64,000 nt of DNA from Actinoalloteichus fjordicus. GTDB lineage: Bacteria > Actinomycetota > Actinomycetes > Mycobacteriales > Pseudonocardiaceae. The DNA lies in assembly GCF_001941625.1 (NCBI RefSeq), contig NZ_CP016076.1, positions 5,750,001-5,814,000 on the forward strand. Direction: 5' to 3'. Of this stretch, positions 46,333 through 54,387 are shown piece after piece (position 1 is the first letter of the stretch; every line of letters begins with the position of its first letter). A program made the position numbers and the translations under genes. The notes beneath the pieces were generated by a model. That model was not told the origin of the DNA. It ran no database searches and saw only the letters and a list, made by a program, of their open reading frames with translations.

Positions 46333-46568
46333 GCCGGGCCTCCCGACGCTCGACGGACACCCGTGTCGATCACTTCGCGGACGTCGTCGGGCTGCGGCGT
46401 CCGGCCGCTGCGCCTGGCGAAGAAGGCGGAGACTCGATCGACGCCACGATCGATCAGGAACGCGGCCAGCCAGCACAGCGGCGCCAGAATCAACATGACC
46501 AGCGCGAACTGGAGGACGAACGGCGACTGGACGAGCCACAGTTCGACCCCGTCCCACCACCCGGTCAT
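46329..46568 (-). CDS. Small membrane protein at the head of the barstar operon
   Basis: A 79-residue protein with one or two hydrophobic stretches (about residues 9-40, 'FVLQFALVMLILAPLCWLAA') and a basic then acidic C-terminal tail ('FFARRSGRTPQPDDVREVID'). Its stop overlaps the start of the 26-residue peptide gene. It is divergent from the oxidoreductase gene 42 bp away. I do not recognise a family; the operon context suggests it works at the membrane together with the peptide and barstar. Confidence 0.7.
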   Translation of the reverse strand: MTGWWDGVELWLVQSPFVLQFALVMLILAPLCWLAAFLIDRGVDRVSAFFARRSGRTPQPDDVREVIDTGVRRASGGPA

Positions 46569-46598
46569 CGAAGACACCACGCCTGCGAGCCTACGCGG

Positions 46599-46604
46599 TA
46601 GGTT
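46599..46604 (+). promoter_or_regulatory. -10 box of a probable leaderless promoter (oxidoreductase)
   Basis: TAGGTT lies six bases before the ATG at 46611, with no ribosome-binding site between them. It shares the 42-bp divergent gap with the barstar operon. Confidence 0.45.
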
Positions 46605-46610
46605 CGAAGC

Positions 46611-47576
46611 ATGTTCGCCGTATACGCCAGTGCGCCCGATGTCGACGACCCGCTCACGGGGCTGACCATCGGGGAACGGCCGGAGCCGTCGGTGCCGGAA
46701 GGGTGGGTGCGGGTCGACGTGCGGGCGGCCAGCCTGAACATGCACGACGTCTGGACCCTGCGCGGCGTGGGCATCGCGGCCGAGTCCTTTCCGATGATCC
46801 TGGGCTGTGACGGCGCGGGCGTGCTGGCCGACGGTACCGAGGTGCTGATCCACCCGGTGATCAACGCGCCGGGCTGGCGGGGCGACGAGACGCTGGATCC
46901 GAAGCGGACACTGCTCACCGAGCGTTATCAGGGCACCTTCGCGGACTCGGTGGTCGTGCCTGCGGGCAACGTGGTCCCCAAACCCGCCGAGTTGTCGTTC
47001 GTCGAGGCCGCGACGCTGGGCACCGCCTGGCTCACGGCGTACCGGATGCTCTTCGTGCAGGCAGGCGTGCGGCCGGGCCAGACGGTGCTGGTGCAGGGCG
47101 CCTCCGGCGGCGTGTCGACGGCGCTCATCCAGCTCGCGAGCGCGGCAGGCGCCCGCGTCTGGGCGACAGGCCGCACCGAGGAGAAGCGTGCGCTGGCGTC
47201 GAGCCTCGGTGCCCACGCGACCTTCGAGACCGGCGTCCGACTCCCCGAACGAGTGGACGCGGTCTTCGAGACCGTCGGCAAGGCCACCTGGTCGCATTCG
47301 CTGAAGTCGCTCAAGCCGGGCGGCACCGTGGTGGTCGCAGGCGCCACGTCCGGCCCGGACCCGAGCGCCGACCTCCAGCGGGTCTTCTTCCTCCAGCTCC
47401 GCGTCCTGGGTTCGACGATGGGCACCAGACAGGAGCTGGTCGATCTCGTGTCGTTCCTGCGCCTGCACGACGTCCGCCCGCAGATCGGGCTGACGCTGCC
47501 GTTGGAACAGGCCACGGCAGGCTTCACGGCCATGCTCGGCGGGGAGACGGCAGGAAAGATCGTGTTCACGAGATGA
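46611..47576 (+). CDS. Zinc-binding-dehydrogenase family oxidoreductase (MDR superfamily)
   Basis: Quinone-oxidoreductase-like protein of 321 residues. The GroES-like half has 'VRAASLNMHDVWTLRGVG' and 'ILGCDGAGVLADG'. The NADPH-binding Rossmann half has 'VLVQGASGGVSTALIQLASA' (GxGxxG-type AxGGVG loop) and 'DAVFETVGKATWSHSLKSL'. The Cys/His zinc ligands of alcohol dehydrogenases are not evident. The substrate is unknown. The acetyltransferase gene overlaps its stop by four bases. Confidence 0.9.
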   Translation: MFAVYASAPDVDDPLTGLTIGERPEPSVPEGWVRVDVRAASLNMHDVWTLRGVGIAAESFPMILGCDGAGVLADGTEVLIHPVINAPGWRGDETLDPKRTLLTERYQGTFADSVVVPAGNVVPKPAELSFVEAATLGTAWLTAYRMLFVQAGVRPGQTVLVQGASGGVSTALIQLASAAGARVWATGRTEEKRALASSLGAHATFETGVRLPERVDAVFETVGKATWSHSLKSLKPGGTVVVAGATSGPDPSADLQRVFFLQLRVLGSTMGTRQELVDLVSFLRLHDVRPQIGLTLPLEQATAGFTAMLGGETAGKIVFTR

Positions 47577-48100
47577 GTCCGGCGCGCGTCGAGGTGATCC
47601 GACTGGACGAGACCGTTCACGCGGTGATCGACCTGGCCAGACGCGCGCAGGCCGCAGTGGGACAGCCGGGGGCCGACCGGGCGGCCGGTCATCTGGCCGG
47701 CCTCGAACCCGTGCCCGGCCTGCTCACGATGGGGGCGCATCAGCAGGATCGGCTGGTCGGCGTCCTCGTCGGCTGGCCGTGCGGAGCCCGCCCCCTGTGG
47801 GCGGCACTGGTGCAGCCTGCCCTGGCGGCCGCCGGGCACACCTCCTGGCTGACCGGCTCCTTCGAGGTCGCGGAGCTGCACGTCGAACCGGAGTTCCACG
47901 GCACGGGCGTCGGCACGATGCTGCTCAGGTCGCTGGGCGAACGGATCGAGCAGGACCGGCTCGTGCTGCAGGCCGACGTCACCAACCGACGGGCCCGCGA
48001 GTTCTATCGACGACGGGGATTTCGCGTGCTCACCGGCCCGTTCCGCACGGTGAACCGCCGCAGGGCGCTGGTCCTGGGGACCGTGCTCCCGATGCGCTGA
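47573..48100 (+). CDS. GNAT-family N-acetyltransferase
   Basis: A 175-residue protein with the acetyl-CoA-binding core 'VAELHVEPEFHGTGVGTMLL' (Q/RxxGxG/A-type loop) and the C-terminal 'DVTNRRAREFYRRRGFRVL'. The acceptor substrate cannot be read from the sequence. ATGA overlap with the oxidoreductase gene implies a two-gene operon. Confidence 0.87.
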   Translation: MSPARVEVIRLDETVHAVIDLARRAQAAVGQPGADRAAGHLAGLEPVPGLLTMGAHQQDRLVGVLVGWPCGARPLWAALVQPALAAAGHTSWLTGSFEVAELHVEPEFHGTGVGTMLLRSLGERIEQDRLVLQADVTNRRAREFYRRRGFRVLTGPFRTVNRRRALVLGTVLPMR

Positions 48101-48178
48101 CCGCGGACGGACTCGGAGCGGCAGCCGGTCGGCGGGCAACGACGACCGCAGAGCGACGCAGCGACGAACGGCGGCGTG

Positions 48179-48823
48179 TCAGCGCGCCGCGAGGGCCATG
48201 CGGCTTCTGACGTCCTCGGCCCAGGGCTCGGGGAGATCGCCAAGGGCCTGGCGCACGTGATCGTCCAGTTCGCGCTTACGGCCGCGCAGCACGCCGAAGA
48301 CCTCGGCGACGGTCACGCCGTGGTCGGGGGTGCTCAGGATCTCGATCGGCGCCCCGGCCCACACGGCGCCCGGTTCCTCCACCGCGAAGTAGGCGCCCGG
48401 CCGACCGTGTTCGGTGAAGCGCTTGATCAGGCTCTGGGCGGACCAGAAGCCCGCGAAGACCCGGCAGGGGATGCGCGGGCCGGTCACGCGGAGGACGGTC
48501 TCGCCCACTCGAACCCGCTGGCCGATCACCAGGTCGTTGACGTCGGCGTCCGCGACGCTCAGGTTCTCGCCCGCGTTGCCCGGCACCAGTTCGCGGCCGA
48601 TCACCGACGACCAGTGTGCGAGATCGTCGACGCCGAAGGCGTACACGGCCTGATAGGAGGCGCCGTGATTCGCCGTGTCCACCACGGTGTCACCCGTGAC
48701 GCCGCCGAGGGCGACGTGCACTCGGCCGTCCACCGGACGCTTGTCGATGCCGGTGCGACCCAGTTTCCCGGTCCAGTCGCCGGTCCTGACCACGGCGAGG
48801 TTGACTGAGCGCACGGTCCCCAT
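48179..48823 (-). CDS. MOSC domain protein (YiiM-like)
   Basis: A 214-residue protein with a MOSC beta-barrel: 'GIDKRPVDGRVHVALGGVTG', 'QAVYAFGVDDLAHWSSVIGR', 'PGNAGENLSVADADVNDLVI' and the conserved Cys in 'LRVTGPRIPCRVFAGFW'. YiiM-type proteins reduce N-hydroxylated bases in a molybdenum-cofactor-dependent way; this activity is inferred. ATG at 48823 gives the conserved 'MGTVRSVNLAVVR' start. Confidence 0.9.
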   Translation of the reverse strand: MGTVRSVNLAVVRTGDWTGKLGRTGIDKRPVDGRVHVALGGVTGDTVVDTANHGASYQAVYAFGVDDLAHWSSVIGRELVPGNAGENLSVADADVNDLVIGQRVRVGETVLRVTGPRIPCRVFAGFWSAQSLIKRFTEHGRPGAYFAVEEPGAVWAGAPIEILSTPDHGVTVAEVFGVLRGRKRELDDHVRQALGDLPEPWAEDVRSRMALAAR

Positions 48824-49012
48824 GACGGCAACGCTAAAGAGTCGGCAGCCGCGTTGTACAGGGGATTCCGGATGATCGTCCGTCGTCACACCCCCGAAGC
48901 GGCCGCTCAGCCGTCGACCGGGGCCGAGCGACGTTCCCTGCCGTGCGCGGCTGTCTCCCACCGGCCCAACGACCGGGTCGGGCCAGGCGGGCGGGCGCTA
49001 CACCGTGTCTGC

Positions 49013-50035
49013 TCAGGCCGAGCGGCCGATCTCCGCTCCCCACGCCGCCACCAGCTCGGCGGCGGGGAGTTCACGGGTCTCGTCCGCGCCAAGGCCCGCC
49101 CAGGCGGACATCCGCTCCGGGTCCTCGGCGGCGCCCGCCGCAGCGCGCACCGGGGCGGTCAGGTGATGGATCTCCGGGTAGGCCGCCGGGGCGTGCGCGG
49201 TCAGCTCGGTCATCATCTCGTTGACCAGGCCGCGCGCGGGCCTGCCGGTGAACGCCCTCGTCAGCGCCGTCCCCCGGCGCTGGGTGAGCGCCGACCGGTG
49301 CGCGGTCTTCGTGCCCGCCTCCGGGCTGCGTAGGAACGCCGTGCCGAACTGTCCTGCGCCGGCCCCGGCCGCGAGCACCTCACGGAGCGCCCGGCCGTCG
49401 GTGAGGCCGCCTGCCGCGATCAACGGCAGCGTGGTCTGAGCGCGGACCAGTCCGATCAGGTCGAGCAGCGGGTGGGTCGGGCCGCCCGCCTCGGAGCGGC
49501 CGTCGTCCACGAAGACCGCTCGGTGGCCGCCCGCCTCGATGCCCTGAAGGCACAGGCCGTCCGTACCCGCCGCGACCGCCTGTCGCGCCTCGTCCGGGCT
49601 GGTCACGGTGACGACCACCTGACTGCCGACCCGCTGAAGTCGTCGCACGTCCTGGGCGGCGGGCACGCCGAAGGTGAAGGAGACCACGGGCACCGGCTCG
49701 GCGAGCAGCAGCGCCAGCTTGGCGCGGTAGTCGTCGTCGTCCCAGCGGGGTTCGCCCGGCGCGACGCCGAGGGGACGTCCCTGGTCGGCCACCAGCTCGC
49801 GAAACGCCGACAGGTCCGCACCGGAGGGCTCGCCGGGCACGAAGAGGTTCACGCCGAACCGGCATCGGCTGAGGCTGCGGACCCGATGAATCTCGGTTTT
49901 CACCCGATCGGGCGAAAGATAGCCGGCAGCGAGGAAGCCGAGTCCGCCCGCCTCGCCCACGGCGACGACCAGTTCCGGCGTGCTCACCCCGCCCGCCATC
50001 GGCGCCGCGACGATCGGAACACGCAACTCATTCAC
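49013..50035 (-). CDS. Nitronate monooxygenase
   Basis: FMN-dependent TIM-barrel enzyme of 340 residues that oxidises alkyl nitronates (formerly 2-nitropropane dioxygenase). 'VPIVAAPMAGGVSTPELVVA', 'GGLGFLAAGYLSPDRVKTEI', 'CLQGIEAGGHRAVF' and 'PLIAAGGLTDGRALREVLAA' are the FMN and phosphate-binding blocks, and the His in 'EAGGH' is the catalytic base. GTG at 50035 is the chosen start. It is divergent from the DUF4383 gene. Confidence 0.9.
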   Translation of the reverse strand: MNELRVPIVAAPMAGGVSTPELVVAVGEAGGLGFLAAGYLSPDRVKTEIHRVRSLSRCRFGVNLFVPGEPSGADLSAFRELVADQGRPLGVAPGEPRWDDDDYRAKLALLLAEPVPVVSFTFGVPAAQDVRRLQRVGSQVVVTVTSPDEARQAVAAGTDGLCLQGIEAGGHRAVFVDDGRSEAGGPTHPLLDLIGLVRAQTTLPLIAAGGLTDGRALREVLAAGAGAGQFGTAFLRSPEAGTKTAHRSALTQRRGTALTRAFTGRPARGLVNEMMTELTAHAPAAYPEIHHLTAPVRAAAGAAEDPERMSAWAGLGADETRELPAAELVAAWGAEIGRSA

Positions 50036-50148
50036 CACGTCAGCCACCGTAGTCGCAGTTCGGGGGCCGAGGGACGTGCGACCCGACGAGACCCGGAGCA
50101 CACTGGACACCTTCCGGACCCGCCTCCATCCATGCGAGGGAGCGGAAC

Positions 50149-50904
50149 ATGAGAATGAATCAATACCTGCCGGTCGGGCACCCGCTGAACAAGATCTACC
50201 GGGTCGGCGCGGGACTGATCGGCGCCGGGCTCATCGTCTTCGGGCTGCTCGGCTTCATCAACCGCCTGACCTTCTTCTCCATCGAGGGCGACCGCGTCCT
50301 GGGCCTGTCCAGCAACGGTCTGCTTTCCTTGATCTCGGTGATCGTGGGCGTGATCCTGATCGGCTCGGCCGTCATCGGCGGCGTCGTCGCCTCCACCACG
50401 GCCGTCGTCATCGGGCTGTTGTTCCTGTTGTCCGGCCTGGTGAACCTCGCTCTGCTGGAGACCCCGCTCAATCTGCTCGCCTTCGAGATGCAGAACGTGG
50501 TGTTCAGCCTCGTGGTCGGGATGCTGCTGCTCTTCCTGGGCCTCTACGGGCGGCTCAGCGGCGGACTGCGGGAGGACAACCCCTTCGTCCGAGCCCGGCA
50601 CCACGAGGACCCGAGCGTCGACCACAGCGCGGAGGAGACGGCGGAGCGCAGGCGGCTGGCGGAGATCCAGCCGATCGCCGACGCCGAGTACGCCGTGGCC
50701 CAGGGCACCGCGACCCCGGAACAGCAGCGGCTGGTGGCCGCCGACGCGCAGGAGCGTGCCGAGATCGCCCGCCGCGAGGCCTACCGCCGATACGAGGACG
50801 AGCATGCGGCGGGCACCGTGCCTGCGCAGGAGGAGCGGAAACGGCAGTCGTCTCGACGCGGGTCACGCGGCCGACACCGCAGGCCGCCGACGATCCGCGC
50901 CTGA
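50149..50904 (+). CDS. DUF4383 membrane protein
   Basis: A 251-residue protein. Residues about 15-145 match DUF4383: four helices with 'LNKIYRVGAGLIGAGLIVFG', 'VLGLSSNGLLSLISVIVGVI' and 'FLLSGLVNLALLETPLNLLA'. The remaining ~100 residues are a charged Glu/Arg/Ala-rich cytoplasmic tail likely to be helical or coiled-coil. Function unknown. GGAGCGGAAC precedes the ATG. Confidence 0.87.
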   Translation: MRMNQYLPVGHPLNKIYRVGAGLIGAGLIVFGLLGFINRLTFFSIEGDRVLGLSSNGLLSLISVIVGVILIGSAVIGGVVASTTAVVIGLLFLLSGLVNLALLETPLNLLAFEMQNVVFSLVVGMLLLFLGLYGRLSGGLREDNPFVRARHHEDPSVDHSAEETAERRRLAEIQPIADAEYAVAQGTATPEQQRLVAADAQERAEIARREAYRRYEDEHAAGTVPAQEERKRQSSRRGSRGRHRRPPTIRA

Positions 50905-51204
50905 TCGGTGCGGCCCGCAGCACACCGACGCGCAGCACACCGACACAGCGTGCAGCGCGAACCGGCGCTGCGGAGTGCCGTGCAGGCAAGGCTCCGCGGC
51001 ACCCGTCCGGCGGCGAGAGGCACTCGGCCGGGTTCGGATGCAGCGGGATCGGGCATCGGGTCAGGTCGAGCTCGCAGGGTGACGGCTGGACCGCCGATCC
51101 CCGCACCGTCGGCGCCCTCGCCGTCCGCTCCCGGCGGGTGCGTGCCCGTGCGGCGCCGCGCTGTCTGCCGACGGATCTGAGGATCGACAGGTAGCGTCGA
51201 GGTC
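50905..51204. other. Intergenic region after the DUF4383 gene
   Basis: About 300 bp with short direct repeats of CAGCACACCGACGC/ACACCGACACAGC type near 50925-50955. No gene is seen. It ends in the -10 box TAGCGT at 51192-51197 of the next small gene. Confidence 0.4.
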
Positions 51205-51333
51205 GTGCTGGCGCTGATGCAGACGGACCCCACCGGCCTCTCGTCCACGACCGGTCGCCTGATCATGGCCGCAGGCCTGGCGGCGGCGGTCCTCGTCACC
51301 GTGTCGGTGTGGTGGCGGAACCGGAACCGCTGA
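51205..51333 (+). CDS. 42-residue single-helix membrane protein
   Basis: The ORF encodes a short polar head and one helix ('LIMAAGLAAAVLVTVSVWW') followed by a basic end 'RNRNR'. TAGCGT lies seven bases before the GTG and there is no ribosome-binding site, so a leaderless transcript is likely. The third codon positions are GC-rich as in real genes here. No family recognised. Confidence 0.5.
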   Translation: MLALMQTDPTGLSSTTGRLIMAAGLAAAVLVTVSVWWRNRNR

Positions 51334-51515
51334 GGCAACGTCCTCGCTCCCTGCCCTGGGCCTCGATGTCGTGGCGGGCGGAGAGCCGTGGCTGCCGCAA
51401 GTGGTCGAGAACGTCGACGACTGACCGGCGACGGACGGCATCGAGCGATGTGCGCGTGGCGCCGTCGGCGTTCAACTGCCCACGGCCACCCTGCGGTGCG
51501 ACTCGGCGGGCGGGC

Positions 51516-51521
51516 TACGGT
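51516..51521 (+). promoter_or_regulatory. -10 box of a probable leaderless promoter (DUF3046 gene)
   Basis: TACGGT lies seven bases before the ATG at 51529, the same spacing as at the genes starting at 42255, 46611 and 51205. Confidence 0.5.
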
Positions 51522-51528
51522 GGTAGGG

Positions 51529-51723
51529 ATGCGACACACCGCCTTCCGCTCCGCGATGGCCCAGGAGTTCGGCCGAGTCCGGGCCGAGATGCTGGCCAGA
51601 GACCACGTGTTCTCCGAGCTCGGCGGACGCACCGTCAACCAGGCCTTGGAAGCGGGCGTCGAGCCCCGTCAGGCCTGGCGTGCCGTGTGCGACGCCTTCG
51701 ACATCCCGGCAGAACGGCGCTGA
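51529..51723 (+). CDS. DUF3046 protein
   Basis: A 64-residue protein, complete for the family: 'MRHTAFRSAMAQEFGRVRAE', 'HVFSELGGRTVNQALEAG' and 'PRQAWRAVCDAFDIPAERR'. DUF3046 is confined to actinobacteria, often near recA/recX; its role is unknown. The gene has its own leaderless-type promoter and ends in a hairpin that includes the stop codon. Confidence 0.9.
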   Translation: MRHTAFRSAMAQEFGRVRAEMLARDHVFSELGGRTVNQALEAGVEPRQAWRAVCDAFDIPAERR

Positions 51724-51738
51724 ATCGCGCGGTTCAGC
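51719..51738 (+). terminator. Hairpin over the DUF3046 stop codon
   Basis: GCTGAATC-GCGC-GGTTCAGC is an 8-bp stem with one G-T pair and a 4-base loop, followed by TT. It contains the TGA stop. Confidence 0.5.
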
Positions 51739-51837
51739 TTGTCCCGATGCACCCCGAAGCCTGAGTCACCTGCGCAGTACGAACCTCCGGCACTGATCCT
51801 CGCGTTGACCGCCGGATACGACCTGGATCACGCGGTA

Positions 51838-51971
51838 GGGAATCGGGGTCAGGCACAGAGAACTCCTAGGTCGGAAAGTGTCGGCGCCGCGCACGCGGGG
51901 ATGGTTCCGCCGGTGTCGGTCGTCGCCGCGCCGCCTGCCGCGTCGGCCCAGCACACGCGGGGTGGTGATCC
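51838..51971 (+). CRISPR. Decayed CRISPR relic with leader remnant
   Basis: Two degenerate type I-E-like repeats start at 51880 (GTCGGCGCCGCGCACGCGGG, then GATGGTTCC) and 51942 (GTCGGCCCAGCACACGCGGG, then GTGGTGATCC), with a 33-bp spacer-sized gap. The 42 bases in front (51838-51879) align without gaps to the leader of the 63.6-kb array at 26 positions, including AGGTC and the AAGT next to the repeat. No further repeat follows. It is a fossil rather than a working array. Confidence 0.55.
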
Positions 51972-52139
51972 GTCATCCGACCCCTGCTTGCGTGACCCCG
52001 GATCGACGGCTGGGTCTGCTCCCGCACGGAAGTGATCAGACCAGCAACAGTCGGCAACGCCGGGCGGCACGGCGCGGGCAGCGTCGAGAAGGCAACGACG
52101 CCGAAGCACCGCAGCGCTGGCAGAAGTACCCGAGAACCC

Positions 52140-54110
52140 TCAGGTTCCCGGCTGGATGCTCGCCTCGAAGTAGTCGGCCAGCGCGTCGGCGGTGAACTCC
52201 TCGGCCTCGGAGCTGTTGGCGAGCACGAAGCCGACGAGGGGCCGATCCGTCACGGTGAACACCAGGATGCCCCGCCCCTCGCTGACGGCGGACTGGTAGC
52301 GGCCGTCGAGACCGTTGCCCGCCCAGCGCGCCTCGACCAGGTCGCCCTCGCTGTGGGACAGCCAGGACTCGGCGGTGGCGCCCGCCGCCTCCACCGAGCC
52401 CGCATGGTTGTAGGCGAGGGCGTAGCTCTCCGTCGCATGGCTGAACTGGCAGGTGACGATGCTGCTCTCGCCCGAACCGCTCGACTCGGCGTCGCCAGGT
52501 CCGCAGTCGTGCCGATCGGGGACCGTGCCCGCGAGCTGACGCAGGCAGGCGGTGAAGCCGTTCTCGTCCGTCTCGGCGCCCGAGGAGCACTCCGCTGCGG
52601 TGGGCAGCGCATCGGAACCGAACAGCATGATTCCGCCGACGACGGCGCCCGCCACGAGCACCGCCACGCCGACGATCGCGGAGACCAGTAGACCGGTCCT
52701 ACGCCGTGGCGCCGGACCGCCCTGCGCGGCGCTCAGCGCGTAGGTCGGGGGGTAGCTGGTGCCCACGCCGTGTGGTCCGCTGTGGCCCGGACCGGGCCTG
52801 CCGGGCACCGGATGGCTCGGCCCGGCCTGACTGAGCGCCGGTTGGCCGCCCGTGCTCGGATAGCCGGTCATCGTCGGTTGGGAAGTCGTGGAGTAGGCAG
52901 GCTGCGGCACGGTGAATCCACCGCCGGGGACGGGTCTGCCCTCCGGGGGCGTACCGCCTGCGGCAGGTCGGCCGCCGGCAGGCGTGGCGGGCGACGCGGT
53001 GAACTGGTCCGGTTCGAAGTCCTGGGTGCGCATGGTCGCGCCGTCTCGCGGAACGTGGTGCGCCCCGAGCGCCACTGCGGTCTCCGGCTGGTCCAGGCTG
53101 GTCGCGACGACCTTGGTCTGCTCCGCGATCAGGGTGGCCACCAGCGGGATCCGGCTGGACCCGCCCACGAGGTAGATGCCCGCCAGCGCCTCCGGGGCGA
53201 TGCCCGCCGCCCGGATCGTCGCCTTGAGCAGTTCGACGCTGCGCAGCATGCTCGGCCGGATCAGCGCCTCCAGCTCTGATCGGGTGACGAGCACGTCCTG
53301 GAAGGGGTCCGGCAGCGGGACGTCGGTCTGCGGATGGCGCGACAACGTCTCCTTCGCCGCCTTGACGTCCTCGCGCAGCGCCCGCTGCGCCCGACGATCG
53401 TTGGTCGTCTCGGGGCGGAGCAGCCGCTGCCAGCCGCTCGGATCATGCTGGGACACCTGCCTGCCGACGTGTTCCAACAGCACCTGGTCGACGTCGAGTC
53501 CGCCGAGGTCGGGCAGCCCGTTCTCCGCGAGGACCACGAAGCCGTTCTGGGTGGCTCCGACCACGGCACAGTCGAAGGTGCCCGCGCCGAGGTCGTACAC
53601 CGCCAGTGCCTTGCCCGGCGGCAGCGACCGGTCGGGGAAGGAGGCGAAGTGCGCCGCCGCCGCGACCGGTTCCGGCACGAGCACCAGGTCGTCGCCGAGG
53701 CCCGCGAGCCGCGCGGCCGCCAGCAGCACGTTCCGCCGCGTCGCACCCCACTGGGCGGGGTGGGTCAGGCGGACCTCGTCGGGGCGCCCGCCGCCGAGCT
53801 GTCTGCTGGTCTCCGCCGCCACTCGCATGAGGACGGCGGACATCGCCTCGGTGACCGAGACGACGCTGGTCCCCAGCAGCAATGAGCCCTCGTCGACCCT
53901 GCGCTTGGGGTTCGGCTCGTATCGAGCCGGGTCGAGCCGCGCGCGGCGCTCGGCATCCCGCCCGACGACCAGCGTGCCGTCCTCGTCGGCGAAGACGGCC
54001 GAGGGCATGGTGGCGGACCCGTCGACCTCGATGACGCGAGGCTCTCGACCGTGTGCGGACAGCACCGCGACGGTGTTCGACGTACCCAGGTCCACGGACA
54101 GGACGCGCAC
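52140..54110 (-). CDS. Membrane-anchored Hsp70-like protein
   Basis: A 656-residue protein. Residues 1-355 form an Hsp70/actin-type ATPase: phosphate 1 'VRVLSVDLGTSNTVAVLSA', connect and phosphate 2 'ALAVYDLGAGTFDCAVVGA', adenosine 'IYLVGGSSRIPLVATLI'. The DnaK substrate-binding domain is missing. Instead there is a ~100-residue Gly/Pro/Ser/Thr linker (370-470), a transmembrane helix (473-498, 'TGLLVSAIVGVAVLVAGAVV') and a ~155-residue extracytoplasmic domain with four Cys. GTG at 54110 with GGAGAG. Probably senses or transduces something across the membrane; this is inference. Confidence 0.85.
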   Translation of the reverse strand: MRVLSVDLGTSNTVAVLSAHGREPRVIEVDGSATMPSAVFADEDGTLVVGRDAERRARLDPARYEPNPKRRVDEGSLLLGTSVVSVTEAMSAVLMRVAAETSRQLGGGRPDEVRLTHPAQWGATRRNVLLAAARLAGLGDDLVLVPEPVAAAAHFASFPDRSLPPGKALAVYDLGAGTFDCAVVGATQNGFVVLAENGLPDLGGLDVDQVLLEHVGRQVSQHDPSGWQRLLRPETTNDRRAQRALREDVKAAKETLSRHPQTDVPLPDPFQDVLVTRSELEALIRPSMLRSVELLKATIRAAGIAPEALAGIYLVGGSSRIPLVATLIAEQTKVVATSLDQPETAVALGAHHVPRDGATMRTQDFEPDQFTASPATPAGGRPAAGGTPPEGRPVPGGGFTVPQPAYSTTSQPTMTGYPSTGGQPALSQAGPSHPVPGRPGPGHSGPHGVGTSYPPTYALSAAQGGPAPRRRTGLLVSAIVGVAVLVAGAVVGGIMLFGSDALPTAAECSSGAETDENGFTACLRQLAGTVPDRHDCGPGDAESSGSGESSIVTCQFSHATESYALAYNHAGSVEAAGATAESWLSHSEGDLVEARWAGNGLDGRYQSAVSEGRGILVFTVTDRPLVGFVLANSSEAEEFTADALADYFEASIQPGT

Positions 54111-54387
54111 TGCACTCTCCTCGACGCTGTGTCGGTGCCCCCGCTGTCGCCTTCGGCGACGAGACGGCCCGTCGTCGGAGGCTACGAGACGGCCGCCGGG
54201 TCCGAAAGGATGTCGCACTCGGCGCCGAGCACGGGTCGGGCGAGCACGGGCGATGCGGGGAGGCCCGGTGGAGATGGTGCCATGCCGTCCCGGCGGATTC
54301 GGCGGTTTTGCCCTAACCGCGATCTCACCCGACGTCCGAGCCTCGCACCGAGTCGAAGTCGTCGGTGTGCTGGGTGAGGATGGTCCG

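Noticed and set aside
53176-54387. A much longer open frame in front of lhr, adding about 400 residues
   Set aside because: This part is the reverse complement of the Hsp70-like gene and its composition is not protein-like. ATG 54388 starts the conserved Lhr sequence.
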